The notes below the pieces were generated by a model that was given only the letters and a program-made list of their open reading frames with translations, did no database searches and had not been told where the DNA came from. A DNA stretch of 49,953 nt, from the NCBI GenBank assembly GCA_031414695.1, contig JANNWG010000063.1, positions 1 to 49,953 on the forward strand, in the 5' to 3' direction. This stretch comes from UKL13-2 sp031414695. GTDB lineage: Bacteria; Pseudomonadota; Gammaproteobacteria; Burkholderiales; Usitatibacteraceae. This document shows, one piece after another, positions 36,372-45,554 of the stretch. Position 1 is the first letter of the stretch. The number at the start of each line of letters is the position of its first letter. The position numbers and the translations under genes were made by a program.

Positions 36372-36740
36372 TTATTCCCAGTCCAACGCGCCTTTTTTCC
36401 ACTCGTAAACAAAGCCCATCACGAGGATGCCCAAGAAAATCATCATTGACCAAAAACCAAACCAGCCAAGCTCTTGCAAGACAATTGCCCAAGGGAAAAA
36501 GAACGCAATTTCTAAATCAAACAAAATAAATAAAATCGCCACTAAATAGTAACGAACATCAAACTTCATGCGTGCGTCTTCAAAGGCTTCGAAGCCGCAT
36601 TCGTAAGGGGAGAGTTTTTCGCTATCGGGGCGATCGTGCCCCATGACAACAGAGAGGACTTTAGTGCCAATAACAGGCAATATACCAACGGCGAGACCGA
36701 TGGCAATAAAAAGCAGAATGGGGAAGTAATTCTCTAGCAT
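36372..36740 (-). CDS. nuoA: NADH-quinone oxidoreductase subunit A
   Basis: The 122-residue first subunit, with three transmembrane helices and the conserved loop YECGFEAFEDARMKFDVRYYLVAILFILFDLEIAFFFPWA that contains the key Cys and acidic residues. It is the first gene of the operon and begins about 80 bp downstream of the tRNA-Leu. No Shine-Dalgarno sequence is clear before the ATG at 36740. Confidence 0.96.
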   Translation of the reverse strand: MLENYFPILLFIAIGLAVGILPVIGTKVLSVVMGHDRPDSEKLSPYECGFEAFEDARMKFDVRYYLVAILFILFDLEIAFFFPWAIVLQELGWFGFWSMMIFLGILVMGFVYEWKKGALDWE

Positions 36741-36818
36741 TCGAGTGGGGTGACATCTTTTTTGCTGGTGCAGCTACTATAAAAAAGCCGCACAGTTAAA
36801 CTTCGGTACTACGCTTTA

Positions 36819-36903
36819 TGGTGCCGTCGGCGAGACTCGAACTCGCACAGCTTTCGCCACTACCCCCTCAAGATAGCGTGTCTACCAATTTCACCACGAC
36901 GGC
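36819..36903 (-). tRNA. tRNA-Leu (anticodon GAG)
   Basis: An 85-nt class II tRNA on the minus strand. The acceptor stem GCCGTCG/CGACGGC pairs perfectly with an encoded CCA end, the anticodon stem CTATC/GGTAG encloses TTGAGGG (anticodon GAG), a long variable arm is present, and the T-arm carries GAGTTCGAGTCTC. It lies between secG and nuoA, a conserved place in betaproteobacteria. Confidence 0.96.
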
Positions 36904-36989
36904 TTAATTACCAAACTGATTCTAAAAATACAAACTACGACCCGAATTTTACTGCGAAAAACTACTTTTGCGGCAGCGCAATATGAGAA

Positions 36990-37394
36990 TTACTTTGGAA
37001 TTGCGGGCACAGCTGGTGCAGGTACCGTGCTTGTTGCTGACGTGCTCGGCGGCAATGGCGTGGTCGGTGTAGACGGCGCTGGAATCGCATCAGCCCCCAC
37101 CTTCTTGACCTCACCTTGTGTTGTCACACTTTTGCCGATACCGGAGGTGACACCTTGACCGCGTGGCGCATGGTAATACGTTAAGCCTAAGCTTGTGACA
37201 AAAAACAACGTTGCACACACCGCCGTGGAGCGCGATAGAAAATTGGCTGAACCAGATGAGCCAAAGACGCTACCAGCAGAGCCCGTACCAAACGCAGCAC
37301 CCATGTCAGCACCTTTGCCGTGTTGCACTAACACTAACCCGACAATGGCAATGGCCAAAATCACGTGAATTGTCAAAATAATTGAATCCAACAT
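36990..37394 (-). CDS. secG: Protein-export membrane protein SecG
   Basis: The small SecYEG accessory subunit, 134 residues. Two transmembrane helices (about 5-22 and 55-72) flank the conserved cytoplasmic loop VLVQHGKGADMGAAFGTGSAGSVFGSSG. A Pro/Thr/Ser/Ala-rich tail of about 45 residues follows, longer than in E. coli and common in betaproteobacteria. ATG 37394 has AGGAAA upstream. It follows tpiA by 62 bp. Confidence 0.95.
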   Translation of the reverse strand: MLDSIILTIHVILAIAIVGLVLVQHGKGADMGAAFGTGSAGSVFGSSGSANFLSRSTAVCATLFFVTSLGLTYYHAPRGQGVTSGIGKSVTTQGEVKKVGADAIPAPSTPTTPLPPSTSATSTVPAPAVPAIPK

Positions 37395-37456
37395 ACTGTT
37401 TTTCCTAAGTTCGAGTTACCGTTATTTCAACACGACGCATTCAACACAAAAAAAAC

Positions 37457-38224
37457 TTAGAGCGCGTGCCAAATACCTAAAAATTCGGCTGCTATTAATG
37501 ATGCGCCGCCAATTAAGCCGCCATCAATATTGGGCATCGCAAATAGCGATGCTGCATTACTTTGCTTCACGCTACCACCATACAAAATGGGTAGTGATTG
37601 GGCGATTTCAACATCATGCTTCGCCACAAATTCACGCAAAAACTGATGAACAGCTTCGGCTTCCGCTGGCGAGGCTGTTTTGCCCGTACCAATCGCCCAA
37701 ACCGGTTCATATGCCAACACTGCTTTTGCCAACGTCGCCACGCCATTTGCAGCAATAACTGCTGACAATTGACGCGCTACTACAATTTCGGTTGTTCCTG
37801 CTTCGCGCTCGGCTAATGATTCGCCCAAACATAAAATTGGCGTTAACTCTGCTGACAACGCACTCGCAAATTTTGCTGCAACGAGGGCATCAGATTCACC
37901 GAAAATAGCCCGACGTTCTGAGTGTCCTACGATAGCGAATCTTGCACCGAAATCTGCCACCATCTGCGCTGAGACTTCGCCGGTATAGGCGCCTTCAGCG
38001 TATTGACTTACATCTTGCGAACCAAAACTCATTGCGTGGTGCGGCTCTTCAGATAAAACCTGCTGAAACTGCCCTAAATACGGGCTTGATGCACATATTG
38101 CTAATGTTTTATCTGCCTTCGGCTCAATCAATTGAAGCGCATCAAACCATGCTTTATTTACCGCTAAGCTGCCATTTAATTTCCAGTTGCCAATTACAAA
38201 ACGCTGCCTTACGTTACCTAACAT
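37457..38224 (-). CDS. tpiA: Triosephosphate isomerase
   Basis: A 255-residue TIM barrel that interconverts glyceraldehyde-3-phosphate and dihydroxyacetone phosphate. Catalytic residues are evident: the N-terminal IGNWKLNG Lys, the His of IVGHSERR, and the Glu of AYEPVWAIGTGKTAS, followed by the phosphate-gripping loop and YGGSVK. ATG 38224 opens a short leader (LGNVRQRF) before the conserved core. It is the first gene of the tpiA-secG unit. Confidence 0.97.
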   Translation of the reverse strand: MLGNVRQRFVIGNWKLNGSLAVNKAWFDALQLIEPKADKTLAICASSPYLGQFQQVLSEEPHHAMSFGSQDVSQYAEGAYTGEVSAQMVADFGARFAIVGHSERRAIFGESDALVAAKFASALSAELTPILCLGESLAEREAGTTEIVVARQLSAVIAANGVATLAKAVLAYEPVWAIGTGKTASPAEAEAVHQFLREFVAKHDVEIAQSLPILYGGSVKQSNAASLFAMPNIDGGLIGGASLIAAEFLGIWHAL

Positions 38225-38347
38225 GGTTCAGCTTTCTGTAAAAAGTAAAGCGCTAATCCAAACGTTTCGCGAAGCCTAATATTATAGCGGCAAAGACCTG
38301 TTGGCGGCAATTGCCTTGCTGTCTAATGCATAGACGCAGACACGGAT

Positions 38348-38378
38348 AAAAAAAGCCGCTGTAAGAGCGGCTTTTTTT
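38348..38378 (-). terminator. Rho-independent terminator after the 43-residue protein
   Basis: The sequence AGCCGCT-GTAAG-AGCGGCT is flanked by seven A and seven T residues. It works in both directions, but it lies 24 bp beyond the stop of the minus-strand gene at 38403. Confidence 0.85.
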
Positions 38379-38402
38379 ACAAATCAACACATGCTAAAAA
38401 AA

Positions 38403-38534
38403 TTAATTTTTCTTAACGGCTTCGAGCATCTTGAATGTAGATTTGTTTGCGCCGATAAATAGACGCTTGAAATATTTGCCTAAACAACGACGCTCTAGCG
38501 TGTTGCGGCGTGTACGTTTTTTCTCGCCTGCCAT
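38403..38534 (-). CDS. Small basic protein, 43 residues, function unknown
   Basis: A 43-residue frame starting MAGEKKRTRRNTLERR and rich in Lys and Arg, with a single Cys (residue 17), ending in LEAVKKN. I judge it real because AGGAG lies about 8 nt before the ATG and a strong terminator follows. The charge pattern suggests an RNA-, ribosome- or nucleic-acid-associated protein, but I do not recognise the family. It stands alone between tpiA and the metalloprotease, on the same strand as both. Confidence 0.6.
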   Translation of the reverse strand: MAGEKKRTRRNTLERRCLGKYFKRLFIGANKSTFKMLEAVKKN

Positions 38535-38644
38535 GTTGCGCTCCTAAGTGATAAATATCAAAGACATTGAATTATAAGGGATTTTTTCAAATTGGCTGCG
38601 GTTTTTTTTACATCATTCCACCGCAGCTGATACGAACATAAAAA

Positions 38645-41350
38645 CTACGCACCTGTGCGCTGCATTGGGGCTTTTAGCGCTTCACTCAAGGTATTTAGGC
38701 TCTCTTCCAAATGCGCTTTCGCCTCCACGCTCATCGCTTTACCCAATGCTGCGCGAATTTGACCCTGCAACTGTACGGCTTCACGGCGCATTAAGCTGCG
38801 TGCGTCCGCGGGTGTAGCAGTGCTAGATTTAGTTAAGCTATTGATGACGCGTTTAATATGCTCGCGCTGCAAATTACGGCGCATGGTGTTGATGTCGCCA
38901 CCAGTGCCAAGCGTACGCAGCTCAGACCAAATTGCATTTTGTAGTGTGTCATATACCTCTGTTAACTTCATCGCAGCGGCAGGATTAGTCACTTTGTCTT
39001 GACTATCAAGCAGTCGCTGCGCGACAGCATCCGCGTAAAGAATGCTAAGCACGCCGCTCTGAAGATTGAGCACTGAATTTGCAATTGACACATCCGCATT
39101 CATGCGACCTGGACCCCAACGATCAAAATGATCAATAGAGAGTCGTGCGACAAATTCTGGTTTGAATTTGAAGCTATCCACTTTGAATAATCCATCAGTG
39201 ACTAATTGCAACGCTTCACGTTGTTTAGCGGCAGGTGTCGGCGTATAAAGCGCATTGGCCGTACCAGCGCGGTCGCGTAAATGCTTCACACCACCGACAT
39301 ATTTGGCAACGGATGGTGCGATTTGCGCGAGTGAGCGAAAGCCGGATGCAAATGAACGTGTCAAACGCTCATAGCTTTCACCGGGTTTCAACTGCAATGT
39401 CTGCACACGATCCCACAATTCACGCGAGAGCTTGATGCGCTTTTTGTAGTATTCGATCGGGTCAGTGCCTAAGTCGCGTTGATTGACTTCTGGGTCCATA
39501 CCGACGATGGCGTCCTCATCAGTTGCATAAGCCAGCAGTGGATTGGTCGTCGTTTGTACGGCGATGGCAGCTAGGTCGTCTTTTTCTGTTTTCGCATCCA
39601 GCGGTTTATAGGCATATTCAACTGCTAGGTAGTCATAGGCGCCGAGCGTGGACATGCCGTATTCGCCTTGCTTGTCGCCATTGGCCGCTAGGTTAAACGG
39701 GTTGTATTCCATGACCGAGCCGGCTATACCGTTGACCTTAGTAAACGCAGGGTCTTGCACTTGCTTCAGCGAATAGATCGTTGAGGAGCGGAAGTTATGG
39801 CGGAAACCTAGCGTGTGGCCGACTTCATGCATGATGACATCCAGCACATAGGCTTGCGCTAATTTTTCTGCTTCTGCCGAATCCATCTCTAAGCCGCGTG
39901 CTTCCAAAACATCCATGGCGAAATGGTAATCGTGGGCTTTCTCGGCCATGTAATTGCACTGCATGTAGAGCGACTGTTGCGCGACTTGTTTTAAAGTCGG
40001 CGACATCGCACCATTCATAGCGGCATCAAACACCAACGGCTTGCCAATATCTTCGCTCACTAAACGTCGTGCGCCACGACCGAATACATCTGACATGCCA
40101 ATATCGGCATCAAGAATCTCACCTGTGCGTGGGTCCTTGTGTGATGGCCCAATCGCAAAACCTACGTCCGCGCCCACAAACCAACGTACTGAGGCGTGGC
40201 GTGCATCCATGGTGTCAAACGAATCTTTTTCCATTTGTTGTTTGACCACGATTGCGTTCTTAAAGCCGATTTTATTGAAGGCTTTATTCCATTCCAAAAT
40301 CCCTAATTCAACTGACTTTCGGTATTTCGCCGGAATATTTTTATCCATCCAAAAGGTGATTGGCTCTTTTGGCTCTGACGTGGCGGCGGCCGGATCTTTC
40401 TTTTCCAAGCGCCAGCGGTTCACAAAATGTTGCTTTACTTTAGGCGAGGTATCTTCATCAAAATTGGTCCGCGTTGACACAAAGTGACCAATGCGTTCAT
40501 CGGCCAGTCGCGGCGTCATTGGTGTATCCGGTAGTTTCGCAAAGGAATAATAAAAGCTTACAAATAAGCTACGCGGATCCGGCACGGATTGCGGCGGAGT
40601 TGGCATCGGCACAGGGGATGGCACCATCGAAGGCGCACTTAATTTCGGCACGCTGAAATGCGCCTGCACACGCATGCCGGTAATGTTTTCATTATTGTTG
40701 ACATGCGAAAAACTGGTATTGCGTGTATCCAAGCCAAACGGCATGCGATAAGCGAATTCAAGACGCGTCAGATAGCCTGGAATATCAACAAATAACAGGC
40801 TATTGGCTTCAATCAAAATCGCTTTAGTTTCAGGATCGGGCGCGGAGACTGTAGCCGCACTCGACAGCAATGAATCTGAAAAACCTTCCGAGACAAACTG
40901 CGCCTGTGGCGTGCCCGGCGTGGCGTAATATTCAGAATTTTTAGCGATCAGTTGTACTTGATTACCGATTTTTTTGAATACCGCCATTTCTGCGCCGCCC
41001 ATTTGCGAACCATACAGGCCACGCTCGCCGACTGACTGCGGAATATTGAAGGTAAAGAAGAATGGCTTATCAAATTGATCCGGCTTAATCGCTAACCAAA
41101 CTTTTTCATCTTTTTGATAGGTGGTGAAAAAGCCCACAGTCATTTTGGCGTCTTTGATGATGTCTTTGAAGGGACGCGGGGCGCCTGGCAATGCAGGCGA
41201 TCCTGCAAGTGCACCGACCGTAGGCGCACCGGTTGGTGCACCGGCAGGCGCTTGCGCTAAAGCGATTGTTGAAAGCGTAGCTAATACGGCCGCGGTTAAG
41301 GTGCGGCGGGCAATTAGGTGCGGCGACAATTTAATAGATGCAAATGACAT
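38645..41350 (-). CDS. Secreted zinc metalloprotease (DUF5117/DUF4953 family)
   Basis: A 901-residue putative gluzincin/metzincin-like protease. The zinc motif HEVGHTLGFRHN (HExxHxxGxxH) is at about residues 508-519, followed by the conserved NFRSS. The family is built of DUF5117 and DUF5118 and the Met_zincin domain, with the central ASVRWFVGADVGFAIGPSHKDPRTGEILDADIGMSDVF. A signal peptide (HLIARRTLTAAVLATLSTIALAQ) supports export. A Pro/Gly/Ala-rich linker follows cleavage. I chose ATG 41350, with GAGGAAGG upstream, over the longer frame to 41452. Substrate unknown. Confidence 0.88.
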   Translation of the reverse strand: MSFASIKLSPHLIARRTLTAAVLATLSTIALAQAPAGAPTGAPTVGALAGSPALPGAPRPFKDIIKDAKMTVGFFTTYQKDEKVWLAIKPDQFDKPFFFTFNIPQSVGERGLYGSQMGGAEMAVFKKIGNQVQLIAKNSEYYATPGTPQAQFVSEGFSDSLLSSAATVSAPDPETKAILIEANSLLFVDIPGYLTRLEFAYRMPFGLDTRNTSFSHVNNNENITGMRVQAHFSVPKLSAPSMVPSPVPMPTPPQSVPDPRSLFVSFYYSFAKLPDTPMTPRLADERIGHFVSTRTNFDEDTSPKVKQHFVNRWRLEKKDPAAATSEPKEPITFWMDKNIPAKYRKSVELGILEWNKAFNKIGFKNAIVVKQQMEKDSFDTMDARHASVRWFVGADVGFAIGPSHKDPRTGEILDADIGMSDVFGRGARRLVSEDIGKPLVFDAAMNGAMSPTLKQVAQQSLYMQCNYMAEKAHDYHFAMDVLEARGLEMDSAEAEKLAQAYVLDVIMHEVGHTLGFRHNFRSSTIYSLKQVQDPAFTKVNGIAGSVMEYNPFNLAANGDKQGEYGMSTLGAYDYLAVEYAYKPLDAKTEKDDLAAIAVQTTTNPLLAYATDEDAIVGMDPEVNQRDLGTDPIEYYKKRIKLSRELWDRVQTLQLKPGESYERLTRSFASGFRSLAQIAPSVAKYVGGVKHLRDRAGTANALYTPTPAAKQREALQLVTDGLFKVDSFKFKPEFVARLSIDHFDRWGPGRMNADVSIANSVLNLQSGVLSILYADAVAQRLLDSQDKVTNPAAAMKLTEVYDTLQNAIWSELRTLGTGGDINTMRRNLQREHIKRVINSLTKSSTATPADARSLMRREAVQLQGQIRAALGKAMSVEAKAHLEESLNTLSEALKAPMQRTGA

Positions 41351-41598
41351 GATCAAAGGCCTTCCTCGTGGGAAATGTTTAGAAATTGTTGGGGTAGTGT
41401 GTCGAAAAAACAATGGAATTATGACAGTTTGACTGTAAACGAAAACGCGCAAGAAACAGAATGATTTGCGACTAAATGCGGAAAAGGTTCCATTGTTTGC
41501 GGATTACTATAGCTATAGCACAATTCTAAAAAATCTAGCATTGACGGTCATCTTCAGCACTTTATGCTCTAAGAATCCCGCCAATATTAGGGTTTATA

Positions 41599-43146
41599 CT
41601 ATTCCGCGAGACGATTAACAGCATCAATAGCCACCATGCGCCAGCCATTTCCTTGCTCACGCACACGACGCGCGTAAAACTCATACACGCGACCACTCAG
41701 TGTGGCGGCAACGAGCGAGTTAGCGACGTAATCTTTCTCACTCATGATGACAGAGTCGGCAAATCCATCTGCGGCTAAGCCTGCTACCAGCAAGCCTTCG
41801 CAAGGCTGCCATTGGTTGGCATCATTAACGCGATCCATGATTAGTTTCAGCGGGGTTTTGGTAAGTACTTTGATGCCAATTAAGGTGCCAGTCGGGCGCT
41901 GCAAGGTTGATTTACGTGCGACAAAACCGAGCACCACAGCACGACCTTTCTCAAGTCTGACTGCAACAAGATCGTTCACATGCAGTCGTCTCGCGTCTTC
42001 ATCCACCATTTCAAGCCCCAAGCCACCTTCGCTAATATCTAGCAGACGAACCGCATTACGAATACCGATCTCCGCACCGCCGCCAGCAACGGAATGCGCG
42101 CGTGTCATATCAAATGCCTGCGCAGAAATTTCGTTAAATCCAAAATACACGGCAACAATAGTATTGACGCCAATTGGAACACGCTTACCGCGCAGCTTAG
42201 CTTGACCTTGCGCTACGTCGGTAGCCGCATTGCGGAATTCATCTATCAGCTGTAATTCACGCTCTAAAAATTCGATGACGCCGACATGTTCTTCAATTTT
42301 CATCGTTACGCCGACACCCCAGCCTGGGTAAATCGTGCCTTGATGAAACGCCTGAATTGCACGATCTAATTGCCGCTTCACTGGCCGCAGACTTAAAAAG
42401 AATTCTGACTCGCCAACTGGCATAGGTGGGACGAGCGGTACATATGGAATCAGGCCGCGCTCGATGTCAGCCAAATTGATTGCCAACATCGGCTCTAGCG
42501 TGGAAGGCTCGCGGGTCAGCCACATGGCATCCATCCATGTAGTGAGCCATGTATCCAGTATTTCAAAACGCTTCGGCGATAAGCTGCCGCCACTAAACCG
42601 CTCTAACAACATCGTGCGTAAATAGAGCGCTTCAACCGTGGTTTCGTGCACGCGATCATCGATGCGCGTTGTTAGTACGCCGCCCTCAACGCGCTGCAAT
42701 TGCGCCTTCTGCAACGCGAGGTGGGCACACTCGCGCACGACTGTATCCGTGCGGCCACCCGAATATTTGCGCCATTTCACCACGTGCGCGCTGATTACCA
42801 TCACCAACGCACAGCCTTGGGCAGGCGAGGCTCTGCCTTCTGCAACGCCGTCAAAACTACGCAGCATGGCGGTGAATGCCATCGACAGCAAATGCCGATA
42901 ACGCCCGCAAATCCACTCGCTCGCGATTAAGTCGCCTTTCGTCTTTAACGTATTAGCGGCAATCAGATGCTGCCGGTCGGCACGTGAACGATCTTCGAAA
43001 TAACGTAGCGCTTGACTAACTGAATCAATTGCATCACCCGCCTTAAAATTAGCCACGCTGACTTCTAGCGCCTGATGCTTTTGGCTTAGCTCTCGCTGCT
43101 CGGTCTCATTGAGCAACTGAGATGAATTGACTGGGGCGTTAATCAC
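41599..43146 (-). CDS. PilZ-like domain protein
   Basis: A 515-residue protein with a helical N-terminal region of about 330 residues and a C-terminal PilZ-like barrel (about residues 350-450) with RNAVRLLDISEGGLGLEM, which carries an Arg-x-x-x-Arg beside a D-x-S-x-x-G. In classic PilZ domains the Arg pair lies further ahead of the D-x-S motif, so c-di-GMP binding is possible but unproven. The GTG start overlaps the stop of the upstream gene (GTGA), so the pair is translationally coupled. Related proteins are common in Burkholderiales (from memory). Confidence 0.55.
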   Translation of the reverse strand: MINAPVNSSQLLNETEQRELSQKHQALEVSVANFKAGDAIDSVSQALRYFEDRSRADRQHLIAANTLKTKGDLIASEWICGRYRHLLSMAFTAMLRSFDGVAEGRASPAQGCALVMVISAHVVKWRKYSGGRTDTVVRECAHLALQKAQLQRVEGGVLTTRIDDRVHETTVEALYLRTMLLERFSGGSLSPKRFEILDTWLTTWMDAMWLTREPSTLEPMLAINLADIERGLIPYVPLVPPMPVGESEFFLSLRPVKRQLDRAIQAFHQGTIYPGWGVGVTMKIEEHVGVIEFLERELQLIDEFRNAATDVAQGQAKLRGKRVPIGVNTIVAVYFGFNEISAQAFDMTRAHSVAGGGAEIGIRNAVRLLDISEGGLGLEMVDEDARRLHVNDLVAVRLEKGRAVVLGFVARKSTLQRPTGTLIGIKVLTKTPLKLIMDRVNDANQWQPCEGLLVAGLAADGFADSVIMSEKDYVANSLVAATLSGRVYEFYARRVREQGNGWRMVAIDAVNRLAE

Positions 43147-43700
43147 TGTAGATTCCCGCTTTGTGCGCCAATTTCGCGCTGCAATGCATCATGAAACGCG
43201 CGTTGAGTTTGACCTTCACGCGCCAACAGCGCAGCAGCACGCCACGATTGCAGCGTAGGCATTTCAGCGGCTTGACGTGCATCGCGTGCCAATACGCCGC
43301 CTACATGCGCGATATCTTCGAGCACGACGTCATCGACAAATTGTTGACTAAACAAACGTACTAACTCGCCAAATTCATTGTTATCACCATCCCGAACGGC
43401 GTGGCTGAATAAATATAGCCACAAGACGCGCTGACTTGGGTCTTCCTCAACAGCCAATCTGGTCAATTCTTTGGCTGAACGCGGCATGTTGTCGTCTTCC
43501 ATTTGTTGCGCCCAACGCAAAATGTCTTTTGCATTGCGAAGTAAAACGCGCGGTTCAGGCATCTGCAAAAAACGTACCGTGATGTACTTAAGCCGCACCC
43601 GCAATAGTTCAGGCGGCAATGGCCAGGGCGTACCAAATACGCTTAGCTTCGTCGCCAAGCTGGCGCGAGCTGGTGGAGGTGGCGGTGGCGTAGGTGTCAT
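43143..43700 (-). CDS. Hypothetical helical protein coupled to the PilZ-like gene
   Basis: A 185-residue protein opening with six prolines (TPTPPPPPPARASL), then probably alpha-helical repeats of TPR/FimV-like character (NAKDILRWAQQMEDDNMPRSAKELTRLAVEEDPSQRVLWLYLF). There is no signal peptide or membrane segment. It ends in a 4-nt overlap with the PilZ-like gene, which suggests a common complex. The family was not identified. ATG 43700 is the only clear start. Confidence 0.7.
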   Translation of the reverse strand: MTPTPPPPPPARASLATKLSVFGTPWPLPPELLRVRLKYITVRFLQMPEPRVLLRNAKDILRWAQQMEDDNMPRSAKELTRLAVEEDPSQRVLWLYLFSHAVRDGDNNEFGELVRLFSQQFVDDVVLEDIAHVGGVLARDARQAAEMPTLQSWRAAALLAREGQTQRAFHDALQREIGAQSGNLQ

Positions 43701-43777
43701 GCGTGTAATACGTGCAAAATTTGTTTTTAGACTTATTGATATAGTTTTACGTAAAGAAAACGGCGTCTTACTAATGC

Positions 43778-43806
43778 AAAAAACGGAAGCAAGAGCCTCC
43801 GTTTTT
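43778..43806 (-). terminator. Terminator after erpA
   Basis: AAAAACGGA-AGCAAGAGCC-TCCGTTTTT hairpin with a T-run on both strands. On the minus strand it lies just past the erpA stop at 43830. Confidence 0.75.
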
Positions 43807-43829
43807 GATTAACGCGTCAACATCGCAGA

Positions 43830-44180
43830 CTAGACCGAGAACGACGATCCGCATCCACAGGTGCTCGACGCGTTTGGATTTTTAATCACAAACTGCGCGC
43901 CTTCTAGCCCCTCAGAATAATCAATTTCAGCGCCAATTAAATATTGATAGCTCATTGGGTCAATGAGTAACTGCACACCCTTCTTTTCCATAATGGTGTC
44001 GTCTTCATTGGTAACTTCGTCAAACGTAAAGCCATACTGTAATCCGGAGCAACCGCCACCGGTTACAAAAACACGCAATTTCAGGTCGTTATTGCCTTCT
44101 TCAACGATGAGCGATTTGACTTTATCGGCCGCGTTATCGGTAAACAATAGCGGGGCTGGCATCATGGACATGTCATTCAT
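43830..44180 (-). CDS. erpA: Iron-sulfur cluster insertion protein ErpA
   Basis: An A-type Fe-S carrier of 116 residues that delivers clusters to apo-enzymes, including isoprenoid and respiratory ones. The three ligand cysteines are Cys44 (GGGCSGLQYGF) and Cys108 and Cys110 (TCGCGSSF) at the C-terminus. The ATG at 44180 follows GGAGATCAAA. It is downstream of bactofilin and the translation genes. IscA would be the alternative, but the acidic insert NEDDTIMEKKG and the neighbourhood favour ErpA. Confidence 0.93.
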   Translation of the reverse strand: MNDMSMMPAPLLFTDNAADKVKSLIVEEGNNDLKLRVFVTGGGCSGLQYGFTFDEVTNEDDTIMEKKGVQLLIDPMSYQYLIGAEIDYSEGLEGAQFVIKNPNASSTCGCGSSFSV

Positions 44181-44281
44181 TTTGATCTCCTGATCAATAT
44201 AGCGTTAGCAAAATTATATGGTGGTAAAAACGTAGATATCAATATGGCGCATTCACTGACTTGACGCCTCTATTGACGCCT

Positions 44282-44686
44282 TTAACCACCTACTGCGGGT
44301 TTGAACTCAATTACTTTATCACTTCCACGCGATTCACCAACGTGTACCATGCGTCCCATCACAATGGCGCCGACATGAATTTCAATCGTTTTGTAGGTGA
44401 CGTCTCCGGTGACGCGCGCTTTGGGCATGAGCTCCAAATACTCGCTGGCGCGGATAGGACCTGCGACTGTACCGTTGACGACAACATGGCCGACTTCAAT
44501 TTCGCCTTCAACTTTGGCTAACTCTGACAATACTAATGTGCCAGGCTTATCACCTGCGGCTTTGATATTGCCCTTGATAGTGCCATCGATACGTAAACCA
44601 CCCGTAAAGTTAATATCGCCATTGATGACCGTACCAGCACCGATAAGGCTATCGATTGGACTAGGTTTATTTGATGATTTGAACAT
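44282..44686 (-). CDS. Bactofilin (polymer-forming cytoskeletal protein)
   Basis: A 134-residue bactofilin: a right-handed beta-helix of repeating short strands, with GDINFTGGLRIDGTIKGNIKA, VEGEIEVGHVVVNGTVAGPI and ARVTGDVTYKTIEIHVGAIVMG. Bactofilins polymerise without nucleotide and organise cell-shape or envelope sites. It starts 10 bp after the coiled-coil membrane protein gene, so the two are co-expressed and may act together at the inner membrane. Confidence 0.93.
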   Translation of the reverse strand: MFKSSNKPSPIDSLIGAGTVINGDINFTGGLRIDGTIKGNIKAAGDKPGTLVLSELAKVEGEIEVGHVVVNGTVAGPIRASEYLELMPKARVTGDVTYKTIEIHVGAIVMGRMVHVGESRGSDKVIEFKPAVGG

Positions 44687-44696
44687 GGTCTATTCC

Positions 44697-45467
44697 TTAA
44701 AATGAAATGTTGCGCTGAACGCGCACGTCTAGTCCCGGTAAGCCAAGCACGCGAATTTGCACACTTTTTAGTACTGCGCCTTGCGGAATAGTAAATCTTC
44801 CATCGAGCTTTTGATAAAAACGAAATTCAACTGTGCCTGTCGATTCGCGCATTTTTGCATCTGGCGGAAAGCTGAATGCTGTTTGCGCTGACTGTCCTTG
44901 CTCTTGCACGCGTGCCACTAGTTGTATCTTACCCTTGAAATCTTGTTTACGCTGTCCGCCTTGTGTTAAGAGTAATCGATAGCGAAATTCGTTCGGCAAT
45001 GCATCCGGTTCGACCTTAAAATTTTGTATGGCTAAACCATCTGGCACGCTGCCGGAAGACATCACGTTACGTAAAAAACCAATGTCTTCTTTTAAGCTCG
45101 CGTTCTCTTCCTGTAGCTGTGATAAATTTTTAGTCAGCTCCGCTTGAGACGCGACTTCAACCTTCAGCTTACTTTCTTTTTCGTTTAATTGCGATTTGGC
45201 GGCATCATAATTTTGTTTTAGTGAGGCATTCTGTGCAGCTAGGGCATCAATCTGCTCTTTGGCTTCAACACGATTAAAGCCAGTAATGCGATAGCTGTTA
45301 TCAACAAGCACCCACGCAATGGCCGCCGCAACTCCCATTGCTAGGCCGTAACCACCAAACTTAATGTACCAAGGCGAATGCGAGCGAATCGCCACTCGCT
45401 GCGAGCGAATACCGACCTTGGAGCGAATTTTTCGCCATAAACCGCGGATTTTGAACTGACTGAGCAT
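44697..45467 (-). CDS. Coiled-coil inner-membrane protein (DUF6776-like)
   Basis: A 256-residue protein with one transmembrane helix (about residues 33-52, GGYGLAMGVAAAIAWVLVD), a long coiled coil (about 65-130: KEQIDALAAQNASLKQNYD, then LQEENASLKEDIGFL), and a C-terminal beta-rich periplasmic domain of about 110 residues. It resembles DUF6776 (from memory). The gene is coupled to a bactofilin 10 bp downstream, which suggests anchoring of the bactofilin polymer at the membrane; that is inference. Confidence 0.7.
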   Translation of the reverse strand: MLSQFKIRGLWRKIRSKVGIRSQRVAIRSHSPWYIKFGGYGLAMGVAAAIAWVLVDNSYRITGFNRVEAKEQIDALAAQNASLKQNYDAAKSQLNEKESKLKVEVASQAELTKNLSQLQEENASLKEDIGFLRNVMSSGSVPDGLAIQNFKVEPDALPNEFRYRLLLTQGGQRKQDFKGKIQLVARVQEQGQSAQTAFSFPPDAKMRESTGTVEFRFYQKLDGRFTIPQGAVLKSVQIRVLGLPGLDVRVQRNISF

Positions 45468-45554
45468 TTTTTGTGTGTTTGCGCGCGTTTTTTTCGCTAT
45501 TTTGGGTGCAACGGTGTTACCAAACTACGACAAATTACGGCTGCAAAAAGTGCA

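Noticed and set aside
40041..40487. 148-codon plus-strand frame inside the metalloprotease gene
   Set aside because: It is antisense to the conserved zinc-protease region with no family similarity or start signal.
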